64,000 nucleotides of DNA, taken from positions 1,862,001 through 1,926,000 of the forward strand of contig NC_088318.1 of the NCBI RefSeq assembly GCF_910592395.1. Direction: 5' to 3'. Below, piece after piece: positions 24,433 through 37,400 of this stretch. The notes below the pieces were generated by a model. That model was not told where the DNA came from and searched no databases. It was given only the letters and a program-made list of their open reading frames with translations. The DNA comes from Lineus longissimus (lineage: Eukaryota; Nemertea; Pilidiophora; Heteronemertea; Lineidae). Numbering within the stretch: the first letter of the stretch is position 1; each line of letters opens with the position of its first letter. The translations under genes and the position numbers were made by a program.

Positions 24433-24779
24433 ATCGATATTTGGGTGTTGAGATCAAGGGTGAGATAGGAAAGTTTGGTTGAAGTAATCCATGGTGTGGT
24501 GCGTAAATAAGACTTTCAAGTAGGTGGTGTGTTGTGTTAACATCAGAAACAAAAAGTTGAAGGACACCCGTGGGACTGACAAATGCTGCTCTTAATGAAG
24601 AGGTCCTGATAACAGAGGTCAGCTAGTGTAGAAAAGATAAATTTGTGACCAAAAGAGCTGTCCTTAGGGGAGATTCTACTGTATATCATGTTAGTTGATT
24701 GACTCAAAAGTAGCTAGGGCTAGATTGCTAAAATTTGGTGTGATGGTAGTGCTATATTATCCTGATGACTCTACAACAG

Positions 24780-25400
24780 TAGCGTAGCTTGGGGTAATAT
24801 GCCCAGACGTGTTTTTCTTTTTTTGCGATATGACCTACTTTCTGGCCTCCAGGAGGCTATCTTGGAAATTGGTTTTTTGCTTTTTTGAAGCAAATTGTTG
24901 TACGTAGAGTGACAAAATTTTTATGGTGGTTGTATCTAATAAGGTTAAAAGACATATCACCCAGATTTTCGATTTGACCTACTTTTCAAGGTCACAGAGG
25001 TCAAAGTTCACTAAAACACCCATAGGTGGCACGTTTCATTTCTATTTGAACTAGAAGGTTATCAACTTGTGAGGACATGTATCTAGGGACCCTCTATCCT
25101 ACCCCAATATTTGTCCTGCTCGGACTTCAGATATGGCCGCCAGGCGGCCATCTTGAAAATTAAACAAAGTCGGATTGCAACCAAATTTCATGTGATTGTA
25201 TATCTATGTACTCTCTACAACATCCCTGATTTTCAGTCAAATCCATCCACCAATATGGCCGCCAGGTGGCCATCTTGAAAATCAAACAAAGTCCTATTAC
25301 CCCGAAACTGATGATCGGATTGCAACCAGACTTCATGTGATTATGTATCTATGTACTCTTATCAATATCCCTAATTTTTATCCCCGATTGTTTGTTTAGA
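24780..25400 (+). mobile_element. Second, truncated member of the 'gcggccatcttg' dispersed family with an internal duplication
   Basis: It shares with 19303-20160 the sequence 'tttgacctacttttcaaggtca' and the palindromic 'ggccgccaggcggccatcttg' type motif. Two near-identical blocks follow each other: 'atatggccgcc' at about 25131 and 25253, and 'tcggattgcaaccaa' at about 25170 and 25316. Neither the hairpin head nor the CTCTTGTT tail was found, so it is a truncated copy. Confidence 0.5.
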
Positions 25401-26385
25401 AGAACAGATATTAGAGAACATTCTCGATATTCTCTTAACATGCTAAGGGGTCACATCAATAATGGAAAGTTAACATTTAGTTGAATATTTTGAGCTTTGG
25501 CTTCTTTATTTGTTTTTCTCACAAAAATCGATGGTGTGTTTTCTTCAAACTGAAGATTGTCTTTAAAAAGATAGGCCTTATGTTTCTAGTCCTGATATTT
25601 GTTAACTTGACCTTCAATTTGACAAAGATATGGGAAACACTTGCTCAAGCCTAGCCTTTGATGTTCTTTCAGAGAAAAAACAGTGGTAATAATGTGAACT
25701 GCGTCTCGAATAATCTGGAGCAGTGACCACCATCGGTATCCCTGGTGATTTATACAGCAAGATTATAGCCTCTCAATTATTGCATTGCTTTGCCAGGAGT
25801 AAAAATCCATTCCCCATTATCAAGCCATTTGGCGCAGTGTGCTAGCAGTTAATAATTTTTCTTCTGATAGTGCGCTTTATCTTTGGGGTTTTCTGTTCTT
25901 TGATATTGGGAAGGAAGAGAAAAATCTTCTGCTGATGTTATGTTTTTATTCATGGTTATGTTGTTGCCTTTGAGCATTGTATGTCACCAGGATTGGCCTA
26001 TTGTTTTGTCCGCAAAAAAGGAAGTGGACATTGCGTATCATGTTCAGCTTGAAGATGACTAAGACCCTTTGTTGTGATGTATGGCATTCCGTTACTTTCT
26101 TTGTACAACGGGTTAAGCCATCTAATGGACCATTTCGATAAAATGATAATGGATACCATTTTATTTTCCTGAAAGAACAAAAAGACAGAATCTGGTGGTT
26201 CTTTTGAGAATAGAAGATTCCCAATCTTCTGGCAGCCAACAAACAATCTTGACCTTGGCTTGCGAAGTCTGCAGTTTACAAATTAGGCTTGCAAATTGCT
26301 GCCGACACTCTCCCTGGTGACTTTACACCCCTCACTATTCCCCCATGAAAATGTTTCGAGCCCTCAGTGATGCTGTCCCCTTCTT
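25401..26385. other. Non-coding stretch
   Basis: No gene or repeat recognised. The overlapping minus-strand frames at 25946-26246 look like chance. Confidence 0.45.
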
Positions 26386-26880
26386 CAAATTACTTGTCAA
26401 CTGTCGGGATTGACATAAAACAAATAATACTGTCCTGTGACAAAATACCAAAATAACCCAAACAGATTACTTGTCAACTGTCAGAATTGACATAAAATAA
26501 ATAGTACTGTCCTGTGACAAAATACAAAAAAAACACCAAATTACTCCTCAACTGTTGGAATTGACATAAAACAAATAATACTGTCCTGTGACAAAATACC
26601 AAAATAACCCGAACAAATTACTTGTCAACTGACATAAAACAAATAGTACTGTCCTGTGACAAAATGCCAAAAAAGACCCAAACAAATTACCTGTCAACTG
26701 TCGGAATTGACATAAATAATACTGTCCTGTGACAAAATACAAAAAAAACCCAAACAAATTACTTGTCAACTGTCTGGATTTACATAAAACAAATTTTACT
26801 GTCCTGTGACAAAATAGCAAAAAAACCCAAACAAATTATTTGTCAGCTGTCGGAATTGACATAAAACAAATAAAACTGCC
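26386..26880 (+). repeat. Tandem array, unit about 73 bp, six to seven copies
   Basis: Units of the form 'aaattacttgtcaactgtcg...ctgtcctgtgacaaaatac' recur at spacings of 68-78 bases (ctgtcctgtgac at 26430, 26508, 26581, 26649, 26722, 26799). Copies differ by small deletions and A-run length. The last copy runs into the CAGCTGA-headed minisatellite. Open frames on the minus strand reflect the repeat, not a gene. Confidence 0.9.
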
Positions 26881-26883
26881 ATA

Positions 26884-27560
26884 TTTTTAACTCAGCTGAT
26901 GAAAGTCAGCTGACCTAGTCTAATAGCTATTCGACTAGCGGTCCATGCAACCAACCATCCATCCAGCGGTCTGTCCATCCATCCATCTACTGGTCCGTCC
27001 ATCCATCCATCTAGCGGTCCGTCCATGCATCTGTCCGTCCATGCATCTGTCCGTCCATGCATCTGTCCGTCCATGCTTCTGTCCATCCATCCATCTTGCG
27101 GTCCGTCCATCCATCCATCTAGTGGTCCGTCCATCCATCCATCTAGTGGTCCGTCCATCCATCCATCCAGCTAGCCGTCCGTCCATCCATCCATCCAGCT
27201 AGCCGTCCGTCCATCCATCCATCTAGCTGTCCGTCCATGCATCCATCTAGCGGTCTGTCCATCCATCCATCTAGCTGTCCGTCCATCCATCAATCTAGTG
27301 GTCTGTCCATCCATCCATGGGTCCATCCGTCCAGCGGGCTATATGTCCGGCCGTCCATCCATCTAGTGGTCCGTCCATCCATCCATCCAGCTAGCCGTCC
27401 GTCCATCCATCTATCTAGCGGTCCTTCCATCCATCCATCTAGCGGTCCTTCCATCCATCCATCTAGTGGTCCATCCACCCATCCATCCATATAGCAGTCG
27501 GTCCGTCCATTCATTCATCTAGCGGTCTTGCCGTCCGTCAGGCCGTCCACCAATCCGTGG
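26884..27560 (+). repeat. CCAT/CCGT-rich minisatellite headed by a CAGCTGA hairpin
   Basis: It starts TTTTTAACTCAGCTGA and has a second TCAGCTGA a few bases on, like the head of the 19303 element. About 600 bases of imperfect 'ccgtccatccatccatctagcggt' units follow (roughly 20-28 bp, built from CCAT and CCGT). Both strands have spurious open frames (IHPSS- and MDGW-type repeats) because the unit lacks stop codons; these are not genes. A diverged tail may follow near 27795-27825, where CAGCTG motifs recur. Confidence 0.85.
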
Positions 27561-29560
27561 ACACATTGGGCATTTGTATCTATATGGCCAAGGCGACTTG
27601 CTAAATATCTATGAAATTATGGTCACATTCGTTTCTAATAAAAAAAAATTTGTTTTTATTTTTTTTGTATCAAGAATCAGAAATAAGGGTAGAGTGTACA
27701 ATACGAGCTGTCCTGAACTGTGCGATATGTGCTCTGAACCAAGTCGAATCTACTCAACTGTAGAAATTTCCAAACACAGTATGCAGCTTGTATTCATTCA
27801 GCTGTGGTGAGCCCCCTCAGCTGACTGGCAATTGTTTCACTAAGGGATCTGCATGCCTCCATCAATATCAAAATTTCCATCTGGTTGGCCAATAAGCCAT
27901 GAGCAATGGCCTTCTTTATGATTGTGTTGTCAAACGGTCTGGCTATGTTTCCTGGGGGTCAGAGAGGCTTCACCATCTTGAAATAGAGCAATAATTCTTG
28001 AGGCATGTCTGTGTTGTTTTGACAGTAGTGTCTGCATTAACTTGATATATCGTTGCCTCTGGCCCTGCTATCACCTGTTGCATCTACCATTGTTAGTATT
28101 GATGCATGATTCTGCTGAATAGAAAAAAGAAACTGTGAGAAGTAGAGTTTTCATGAACTTATCGTTGTGCACATTGCAATGTTATAATGCTAATGAAAGG
28201 AAACACTTGTTTTTTAAAATTATTATTTATCTTGTCAACCTTTATCATATCGACAACAGACCTGGAGAAGAATGAAAGGAAACACTTGTTTTTTAAAATT
28301 ATTATTTATCTTGTCAACCTTTATCATATCGACAACAGACCTGGAGAAGGCTGCATAGTTAACAATGGTACGTGCTTGATTTTTTGAAGAGATGGCTTTG
28401 AACACCTTATTGCATTGCCATTCTCGAGCCGAATTCCCCGTATCCACAAGCAAGCCTTCATTGGTTTATGGTTCTTTGAGGCCATTAGAGGCAAGGCTCA
28501 AAATAAATGGTTCATTGCTTTGGTGCACTTGAAATGTCTTCCTTTAGGAAGTCTCTTTTTTCTTCATTGATTTCCATTTGAAGTGTGATCTTTTACTCGG
28601 AACTGGCTAAGTGGCTTTTTTGGCTCCAAGTGCTATACAAGTAGCGACAGATGGGGTGTTGATCCTGCCTGCGGATGTCTGGACATGTTTGATGACGGTG
28701 GTGTTGCTATATATTGGCATCCTGACCCTTGTACTACAAATAACATGGTGGGAGTTTAGTAATTAGCTTGTTGTCATGTTGGTGAGTTCTGGTTGTTAAA
28801 TAGGGCCTGTTGTTTGGTGAAAGCCTAATGCTGATGTTCTGGGACAAGGTTTTGATCAGGGCTGGGGCATTGACTGATTTGGTGCTGAACTTTCCTGTTG
28901 ATTTCCAAGAAAGGAAATGAGGTTTGAGTCATCATTAACAAGATCTATGATGCTTTCACAATAAAAGATAAAAAAACCTTGCTCTACCATAACACATTGC
29001 CACTTTTTTTGCTGCAAATTCTATTCTGCTGAGATGATTATTCTCAGTCCTGCTATTGTATAGTCATCCTTTTTTTTTTCTTGTATGTTTTGGCATATAA
29101 GTCGGGGAAATGAAGTGGCTTTAGCAGAGCAGAGCTAAGAGGCTTTACCTGTGTATGAAAACCTTCACTTTGAAGTGAGAGATATATCGATTTTTGCTGT
29201 TTTTAGAAAAATGACGTGATCAAAATTTGTAGTCATTCCCTCAAAGCACATTGCAAAAGTTTTGGACATCTTTGATCATTAAAGTTTTACTTTTTGCCCA
29301 AACGCTCTGAAATCTGAAGGACAGATAAGTCATTTGTGAGCGATTTCATTTTGTATTAACTCCAAAATGTTATTTGCGTTTGCTAGGCCGTCACTCCAAA
29401 TCTGTTGATAAAGTCAGTTGTTCTTTGTCTCCATAAAGCCAGTTACGTAGGCTGGTTCTGTCAGGCAAAATTCAATGTCAGCGTCTTACGATTGCCAATC
29501 TGGGACACTTCCCCAGGATGTGATTCCCAATCATTGGCTTCATGTCAGTGGGCAGAAGCT
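27561..29560. other. Non-coding stretch around the 79-bp duplication
   Basis: Apart from the duplication at 28192-28349 and a possible diverged element tail at 27795-27825, nothing is supported. Confidence 0.45.
28192..28349 (+). repeat. Perfect tandem duplication, 79 bp
   Basis: 'aatgaaaggaaacacttgtt' through 'gacaacagacctggagaag' occurs twice head to tail (28192-28270; 28271-28349) with no difference seen. Very recent event or assembly artefact. Confidence 0.97.
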
Positions 29561-29838
29561 GCTCTTCCCTTGGGTCAGTCCTGTCACACGGAAGTACTGC
29601 CAGGTGTCCATTTATATTATATACAAGTTTCTTGATTTACTGCAAATGACCTGAACATCGCAAGAGAACATTTTATATATCCTCTTGCCTCTTGTAGGCT
29701 TCATCTTGTTGCTTGAGAGAGGCCGCTCTTCCCTTGGGTCAGTCCTGTCACACGGAAGTACTGCCAGGTGTCCATTTATATTATATACAAGTTTCTTGAT
29801 TTACTGCAAATGACCTGAACATCACAAGAGAACATTTT
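29561..29838 (+). repeat. Direct duplication, 164-bp period, arms about 114 bp
   Basis: 'gctcttcccttgggtcagtc' to 'gagaacatttt' (29561-29674) recurs at 29725-29838 with a single change (atcGcaag/atcAcaag). A following piece, 'tatatcctcttgcct..cttcatcttgtt' (29673-29710), recurs more loosely at 29921-29960, so the original rearrangement was more complex than a single tandem event. Confidence 0.93.
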
Positions 29839-29960
29839 GGTTGAACAGACAATAATTATGTTCTGTTAGATTTAACCATCTCCAGCATTTCCAATTAGCC
29901 TTGTCACTTTTAACTACATATATATCCTCTTGCCTCCCTTTGTATTAGCTTCATCTTGTT

Positions 29961-32077
29961 CAAACAATGCTTTTAATGATCATCTAAGTGGTACTATCAT
30001 ATTCAGGTAGGCATCAAATGAAAAAAAACAACCCTAACATTCTCTTATCATACTCCGAGTTTGCTTTCTGCTGGACCTGCTTTGCTAAATAGCAAACCTC
30101 TGACAAGAGTCAATTCCCAGCTAGCTAAGGGTAATCAAGCAATGAATTGTGATGTTTAACAGCCTCGACCAGCACAGGATGAACTGTTGACATTTTGAGT
30201 TGGTGATTGTACTCATCTGGTAAGGATACGTGACAGATTTCATTATGATACACAGACTTGGTCGTTCACCAATATTATGGCTCAGTTATGGATTGCCTGA
30301 CATGGTCCGCTATCTAAATATAATGTCTTTATTGGTCATGTTGGTTTTATACCCAAACCAGACCGATATCATAAAGCTTTTAGGGCTGGCGATTGGATTG
30401 ACTAACTAACGCACCCTGGTAACTTGCAGAAAAATAGATGAAACTCATTTGGCCACCACTTGAAATATTCATGTTATGGGTAATTTTTTTTGCTGCGTTA
30501 TTGGCTATTACTTCTCATCTCAACTTGGTTATCTGCTGGTCTGTCCTAGCACTTTGAATTGCATCGTGAAAGAACCCCATGATGTGTTTAAAGATGTTTT
30601 CGAATGGTCTATCGAACAATATCTATGTTTACATTAATCTCTTTTGACAAAGATACGGCACTTGCAGTTCTGTCTAGCTTATATCTCTGCCACAATTTGC
30701 TGGTTAGTTGTGAAGTGACAGCATCTGCCAGGAAGGACACAATTAATTTTGATGATGATGAATCTTTAAAATTGCCCTGTTAAAAATCTCATTTTCAAAT
30801 CACGTAGTCGACTTCAAAGAACATCTAGGTTACGTTTTGAGATGAAATTATGATTGGCCACCCGCTAAAAATATTGTCTGTTCCTATATCAAATCCCTCT
30901 GGGAAATTTATTTTCTCCATTACCAGATTACCAACTTCTAGATAACAGCCTTGTTGCCGGTGGAATCCCCCGGTTCGTGACAAAAATACAAGTACAGTTT
31001 TCGGAAAGACTTAAATCGTTAAATCTGTTCTGATTTGACAGATCTTGTGTTCTTGATTGATGAGATCATGAATTTTTGGAATATGTACTTGTATCATTTA
31101 TAACTATTGCCTGCCATGACCTTGCTGGTCTCATTAAAATAGATGGTCCAAATTGATCTATTGTACTTTTCATTATTTGCAAGTGACAAACATGCTTCAG
31201 TCACCCCTCCAGATTTACTCGTGACTTTGACATGTCAAGTAATTTTTGATTGAAAAAATTAGCTTTATTTGTTGGCGCCCTTGAAATTTTGCGTGTTTGT
31301 TCATAAATTGCAACGGGAAGTACATTCTAATGACACTTAGACGTGCTGCTGAGTATTGAAGCAGACCATTATATTCAAATGGAAGTCAATATCAATATGA
31401 AGTAGAGAATTACTTCATAGGGTTTGGTCGGTTTTGAGGTCATAAAAAAAGTGTGTATGAGACCGATTTGACACGCAGGGTTCTGCTGAGGCTATCTGTT
31501 TTTAATTGTATGTGTCTTCCCTGTAGCCCTGAACTCTAAAATCCCTTCCATGCCTATGATAAATAAACGTCGTTTATTTGATTTTTACCATCACTTTCAC
31601 CTTACCAAGATGAATAAATCCATCATATGTACCATAACCTTTCAGCAATAAAGTTTTGCGTGCTTTTGAAAACATTGAATTGTTTTTTTGGCCAATAATA
31701 TGTATTTGATGATAGTATAATGTCCACACCTGACCTGTGCACACCATATCAACAATCCAGTCCACAATACTCTCTTATCAGTGAGCATGATTGCCCCAGG
31801 CCCGTCAATTTCAGGAGTGCCTGGCTTTGAGACTGATCAATGACAATGGTATCACTTACCGTCTGGACCATGTGCTACTCTTGATAGACAATCGCCTCAC
31901 CATTGATTTCCGGTTTATTCAGACCAAGGGTACAGTCACCAATCATGGATCAGATGCGATCGTATATCAATCACTGTAAGTGGAAGTCATGGAGGCTGCT
32001 TATATTGCTGTCCTGGGGAGGCCAATCAATGGATGTCCCGGAGTACACAGCAAAGGGGGTAAGGTGGTTGATGTAAA
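29961..32077. other. Non-coding stretch
   Basis: Unique A+T-rich sequence. A donor-like CAG|GTAGGC at about 30016 has no open exon before it. Confidence 0.45.
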
Positions 32078-32265
32078 AATCATCTCAATTGGAGACACCA
32101 GTCCAAAGTCAGTAATTCTCATTACTAATTTTGAACGGACATTGAAATAATCATCACAATTTGAGACACCTGTCCAAAGTCAGTAATTCTCTATCACTGA
32201 AATTGGAACCATTTTCCATCACTGCATTTGGAGAAAATAAAAATATCTCATCAAATTTTGAGACA
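32078..32265 (+). repeat. Degenerate tandem repeat, 71-bp period
   Basis: 'aatcatctcaattggagaca' then 'gtccaaagtcagtaattctc' (32078) recurs at 32149 with small changes. A third decayed copy starts near 32242. Confidence 0.75.
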
Positions 32266-33743
32266 TTTAAAAACAATTTAGCATAGTTCTATGGAGTAAA
32301 GCCGAAGAAAGCAGTTTCTAGTTCCATGTTAAGTCTTTCACTATGTTAAGTTCTATCGATTCAAGTCAAGCTCGTATGAGGAGGGGTTATTAGCTCTTTT
32401 GAAGGTGTGGATGGTTTTGCTTTTGGAGCTGAGTTATAGTGTGTCTCAATTCTCTTGATAGACAATAAACTAGGCATTATCTATCTAATGGCTAAGTGGA
32501 TTACCTGCTATCCACTGATAGCATTGTTTTTCTGCCGAAGAGTAATACGTTTTGCTTGACGACTCCATGCTTGGGAATAATTTAGGGGTCATATATGGGA
32601 TTTATGATGATGAAACTGACTGCAGTTATTATTTTCATGATGCTGTTTATCAATAATCGATCTTGCTTGGCTAGAGTTTAATTATAAAAGAATATACTAA
32701 GCTCTGTATGCAGTTATGTGTAAAAACAAGTGCTCCCTTTCACTGCTGGTGAAAAGCATGGCTCGTCTTATCCAATGTCCGTGTCACACTTTTAGTGATG
32801 TGCATACGTGTCATGCACTTTGAAAATTTTAATTAATCAGCACTAGGCCGTATCCTCCCGTAACATGCTGTTAAGATTTGGGTAACGTTAGTGTGATCTA
32901 AATATGATAGATAAATAATCACATTTTTAAGTATTTTTTACCCAATCAGATAAAAGAAACCACTGGAAAGTTCAGCATTGCTGTCCACTGCTCATCTCTG
33001 ATTAGTTACAGCCGTAAAAATGACTTCAACTTTGGAGTGATGGCCTGGTGGTGCTCAGTGGTGCTCAGACCATATTTCCTTTGGCTATTGGCTTGGTGAT
33101 TCTGCTCTTGCAATAGGAATATTTCTGAGAAGGAAAAACATAAAAAAGCAATTATTATTACTGTGCATTGGCTTGTTTTTATAACTGATTGGCGACAAGA
33201 TGACCACCGTCAAGGCTCATGCCAACGAAAGGCCATCAATTCAAGGCTGGCTCATTGAAGGCACTCAAAGCAAAAGCAATGATAGCCATCATTAAATTGA
33301 TTGCTTCTGATGATGGTTAGCAGAATGTGATAAAGCCTACATCACAAGAGTGAAGTTGTCTAAGGAGTTGATGGTTCATTCGACAGGAAGTGTATTGTCG
33401 CCAATGAAGTTTCAGCCTTGAAGTGCCGTGCTTTGAATTTATGTCAACACAGTGGACAACAAGGGCATGTCTTTCACTGTTGCCCAGCAGTGGGATAGAC
33501 ACGCCACAAACCAATCAGCGGTGAGAAAGCTTGGTAACGTTGTGGTCATCAGTCATCAATTATTTGAGAAGGTTGTTTGTACATTTTTGAATAATATTTT
33601 ATAGGAAAGATCTTCATAATAATGTGGACATTAAGTAAGGTCATCCTTTGAAAGAACTATTTTTCATGCCATGGCTTAAAGTGACTTAAAATATTTGCAT
33701 CACAACCACCAGGGTGCTAAATTACTTAAACACATCATATGTG
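32266..33743. other. Non-coding stretch
   Basis: No gene or clear repeat recognised up to the left arm of the foldback element. Confidence 0.45.
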
Positions 33744-34456
33744 TGAGTAGTATAGTATGTTGTTTTCGAGCTCCAATGTGGTGGATCCGTGTGGTGGATC
33801 CATGATTTAGGCGGGAAATTCAGGATTCGTCTAAAAATAGATTCTAAGCGGGATTCAATTTTTTTTTTAATTTTAAAATTTTAAAATTCTTATTTTATTT
33901 TATTTTTTTAAAATTTATTTTATATCATTTTGCACATTTACTTCACAATTTCACAACTTGGTTCACAATTTGCACATTTTCTTTACAATTTGCACATTTT
34001 TTTCACAATTTGCACGTTTACTTCCCAGTGTGCTTCACAATTTCACAACTAGGTGCAAAGAGACAGCTTCAACATCACCATGTTAGAGGTTACTCCCGAT
34101 GTTTGGTTCCTGCTACAGACATGCAGAAGTCGATTCTTCGAAGCGCCCGATGAGACAACCTGGTACCTGCTACACAAAGATCGTCTGCCAAAGTTCCCGT
34201 GAAGGACTACCCTTCTAAAAAAAAGAAAAAAAAAGGTCCTTCTAAGGACCAAAAAAGGCCTTTCTAAAGGCCACCCCAAATATCTAAAAAGAGATCAATC
34301 GTATCGATGCAATCTTGTAGTAGTATGGGCTGTTATTACTTCAAAATGTTATCCATTTGAGAACTGTTTTTTGAATTTCCGGCCTAAATCATGGATCCAC
34401 CACACGGATCCAGCACATTGGATCTCGAAAACAACATACTTTACTACTTGTGTGTC
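33744..34456. mobile_element. Foldback element with inverted terminal repeats of about 75 bp
   Basis: The left arm (33744-33822) reads 'tagtatgttgttttcgag', 'ccgtgtggtggatccatgat' and 'ttaggcgggaaattca'. The right arm (34372-34456) is its reverse complement with a handful of changes. The 550-base interior is very A+T-rich, includes five or six copies of a 'cacaatttgcacatttt' repeat (33945-34050), and has two small perfect hairpins, GGTCCTTCTAAGGACC and GGCCTTTCTAAAGGCC, at about 34234-34272. No transposase frame, so it is non-autonomous. Confidence 0.75.
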
Positions 34457-37400
34457 AAGTTTAGTAGTGAATGAACCAAAACCCTGTGGAAGACAAACAG
34501 ACAAACAATCCTCAGATTACAGTATGATGATGTCAACATACGACCAACTCTATCTGTAAAGCTTCATGCTCAATCTATCTGTTAGTCCTAGGGTGAGAGG
34601 GGAAAAATATGTTGAATGATGAAAGAAAAGCATGCAAAATTTCCATCTGTTATTTCAGGCTGTCACAGGAAGATCTTAACCATGTTGCCGTAGAGAAATA
34701 ACGACAAGTTAATTGAATCATATATCATAGTTTTAATGGGATACAAGCAATTTTCATTAGCAGCTGAGTGCTGCTGATTTTCTAGAAGAAAATGAAGGGA
34801 CTTACAGTCGGCTTCAGATATAAAGTCCACATCCTTTCGAGCTGCTAAGTGAAAACTACTTGGCTAATTTCTTCCGATGTTAAAATGTTCTTAAATCTCT
34901 TTTGGGGTCACAACACATGTCTGGTGAGAGATTTCCTATTGAACAATATGTTGTGTTTTTACTTCATTGGAGCCCTTTTAGGATTTTTTGGGGGGGAAGG
35001 GGATCCGGACAGGTCCAGTTTTTCTTCCCAGCCATCTTTTAATGAAATAAAATACATATGAAATAAAGTGACCTGAAGATATCATCATAACTCATCTAGG
35101 AAGAAGCGGCAAAAAAAGAGCGGGAAATACTTTGATGAGAGTAACTGTCGGCAGGATTGGGAATTTGGTCGGAATCACTATCGGTAACCGGAATATGGCC
35201 ATTTTGAAAGGGCACATCAGGACAGATACTCTCCCATTTCTCCCTTATTGACGGGCGTTGGAAGACCTCAGATCAAGTGTAATATGTCTGGGAGTTGTAA
35301 ACATGGTAAATGGGCAATTGCAACCAGAGGAAGAGGAGGGTAATTTGGTGGTCAGTGAATCATCGAACCTTTGATATTCAAAATGGGCAAGGAGAACTGA
35401 TGATCATTGGTGTAATTTGGTTGAGCCTTCCATCAGAAAATGACAGGTTGGCATATTTCTTCTTCTTCCGTTCATCTTACCTGAATGACACTCAAATACT
35501 GGATTCATCACTGACTGTCCAAGTCTGCCTGAGTACAAAGCTATTGGCTATGTCTATTTGGAATGGCTGGAATCATAATTACTCAGCCATGGCCTTGTGC
35601 TTAGCCTGCAATCTGTCTCCAGTCTGTAATGGTGGCCAGGCTGCCTTAGGTCTGTCCAAATATCAGTCACACGACAGGCGAACCTAAAGTCTCAATGCAG
35701 ACTAGGATGATTAGGAATCCCTGACATTGGTAATGACCACCATTAGAGGTGTAAGTGGCCAAATCATCAAGATGTGACTATCACCTCTTTGTAATTAAGC
35801 ACCTTATCCCCCTAAGCAAGGGTGAAGTCGCCTGAATCCTAGTATGGAGCCAAGTCTTTTTGTTGGTGGACAGCTTGGACATGATACCTCTGCAGCTTTA
35901 CTGTGCTCAGTCAAGCCGGAGACGTCCATCAGGGGAAAAAATATTGTGATGGGAAAGTTGTGAAAGGTATGAAAATATGAAAATCAGCTGCCATCCCGAC
36001 GAAGGCAGAAAATCATTGACCATTATACATTGAAACTATGGTACCTAATGGTATGATCAGTTGCTGGTGCTCCATTTGAAAAAAAGAGAACATTTAGTAC
36101 TTTTGGTATATGTCCTATCCTTGGCCTGGTGAGTCTGTGGAATAGTTTATGCTGTCACATGTGGCAACACTACTCAGCCCCTGCCTCCAGCCGCCCAATT
36201 GAATATCTTACTTTGACCAAAACCTTATAAGCCAGTTGCCCTCTGAGGTCCTTTCAGACGACCATCTGAGCCTTATCAAATGAAACAGTCAGTGTTGGCT
36301 AACCTGATTTCCCTTGTTTATATCCGTCAAGTGAGTTTGGCCAATTGAATTTCTGTTTGCTTATGTCTCTTAGGCCAAATAGTGCGAGAAGGCTAAGAAA
36401 CATGATGTCGAAAAAGGTGATGATTGGGGCTGTTGGACAAATGCGACTGATTAGCTTACCGAATCATTGTCAGAGTAGTGGAAATCATCAGTATCTAATC
36501 TACAGAGATGTTGATGCCTTCATTCCAGTAATTTCATATAGACAGCTTCAAATTCTGGTTCTAAGTCCATTGAGCTAGCAGTGACATTCGATAGCAATTC
36601 ATCTCAAGCAATGCCCTAAATCAGGGGCAAAGGACAAGCTAGATTTTGAGACTGGCTCAAAGGACTTGCATTTAGAACGACAGAAACCCCAGCCAGTTTA
36701 AACACGACTTCTCAAATTAAATCACCTCGTTGGCTAATTACTATGTGTCAGGTGCAAGAAGATCAAGTCTTGCCAGAGGATAATGACCTGGCACCAATGA
36801 CTAAAATAAACCTGTCGAACCTGCCAAAAGCATGCTTAATGCTTAATTTGTCGTCTCCACATTTCAGCTGTTGAGGCTTTGATATTGCTGATTGGTGTCA
36901 TCAGGTTTAACTCCCTTGGGTCTCACGAGTTGACAGGGTCTTAAAAAGATTCTGGTATCCTCTGACAATTTTGCTGATGCAGCGTTTAGTAGCGTTGCTT
37001 TTGATACATCTTCTTTAACGACATCTTGACCCCCCCATGACATTGACATTGCTTAGGAGTCTGGTTGACCCACTGAGGATGGAAACCCTTCTCGATTCGT
37101 GAGTTTTTGGGGCCCATGTGTATGACTCTAATTTGTGCCGTCCTCTTCTTTATCTGGTACATCGTCCTCTACTGCCTACACATGATTCCTGAAGATCCGT
37201 GATGACATTTAACTTTCCAGCAAATGAAAAAACCAACAATATCATACCAAACCTTGTTTCTCTAAAAATAGACTACTGTGACAAGAATTTGATACTTTAT
37301 CATGAAAAATCGGATTTTGGAAAAGAAAACTACGTGCTGACATGGCTGACGAACGTTACAGAGACTTTTGATGTAACATTGGAGTCGTGTCTATTCTTGT

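Noticed and set aside
26892-27514. Several overlapping open frames on both strands (IHPSS-type and MDGW-type repeats)
   Set aside because: By-product of the CCAT/CCGT minisatellite, which contains no stop triplets; open on both strands at once, as expected for simple repeats.
35310-35687. 125-codon plus-strand open frame
   Set aside because: No domain, no splice context and a length expected by chance in 64 kb.
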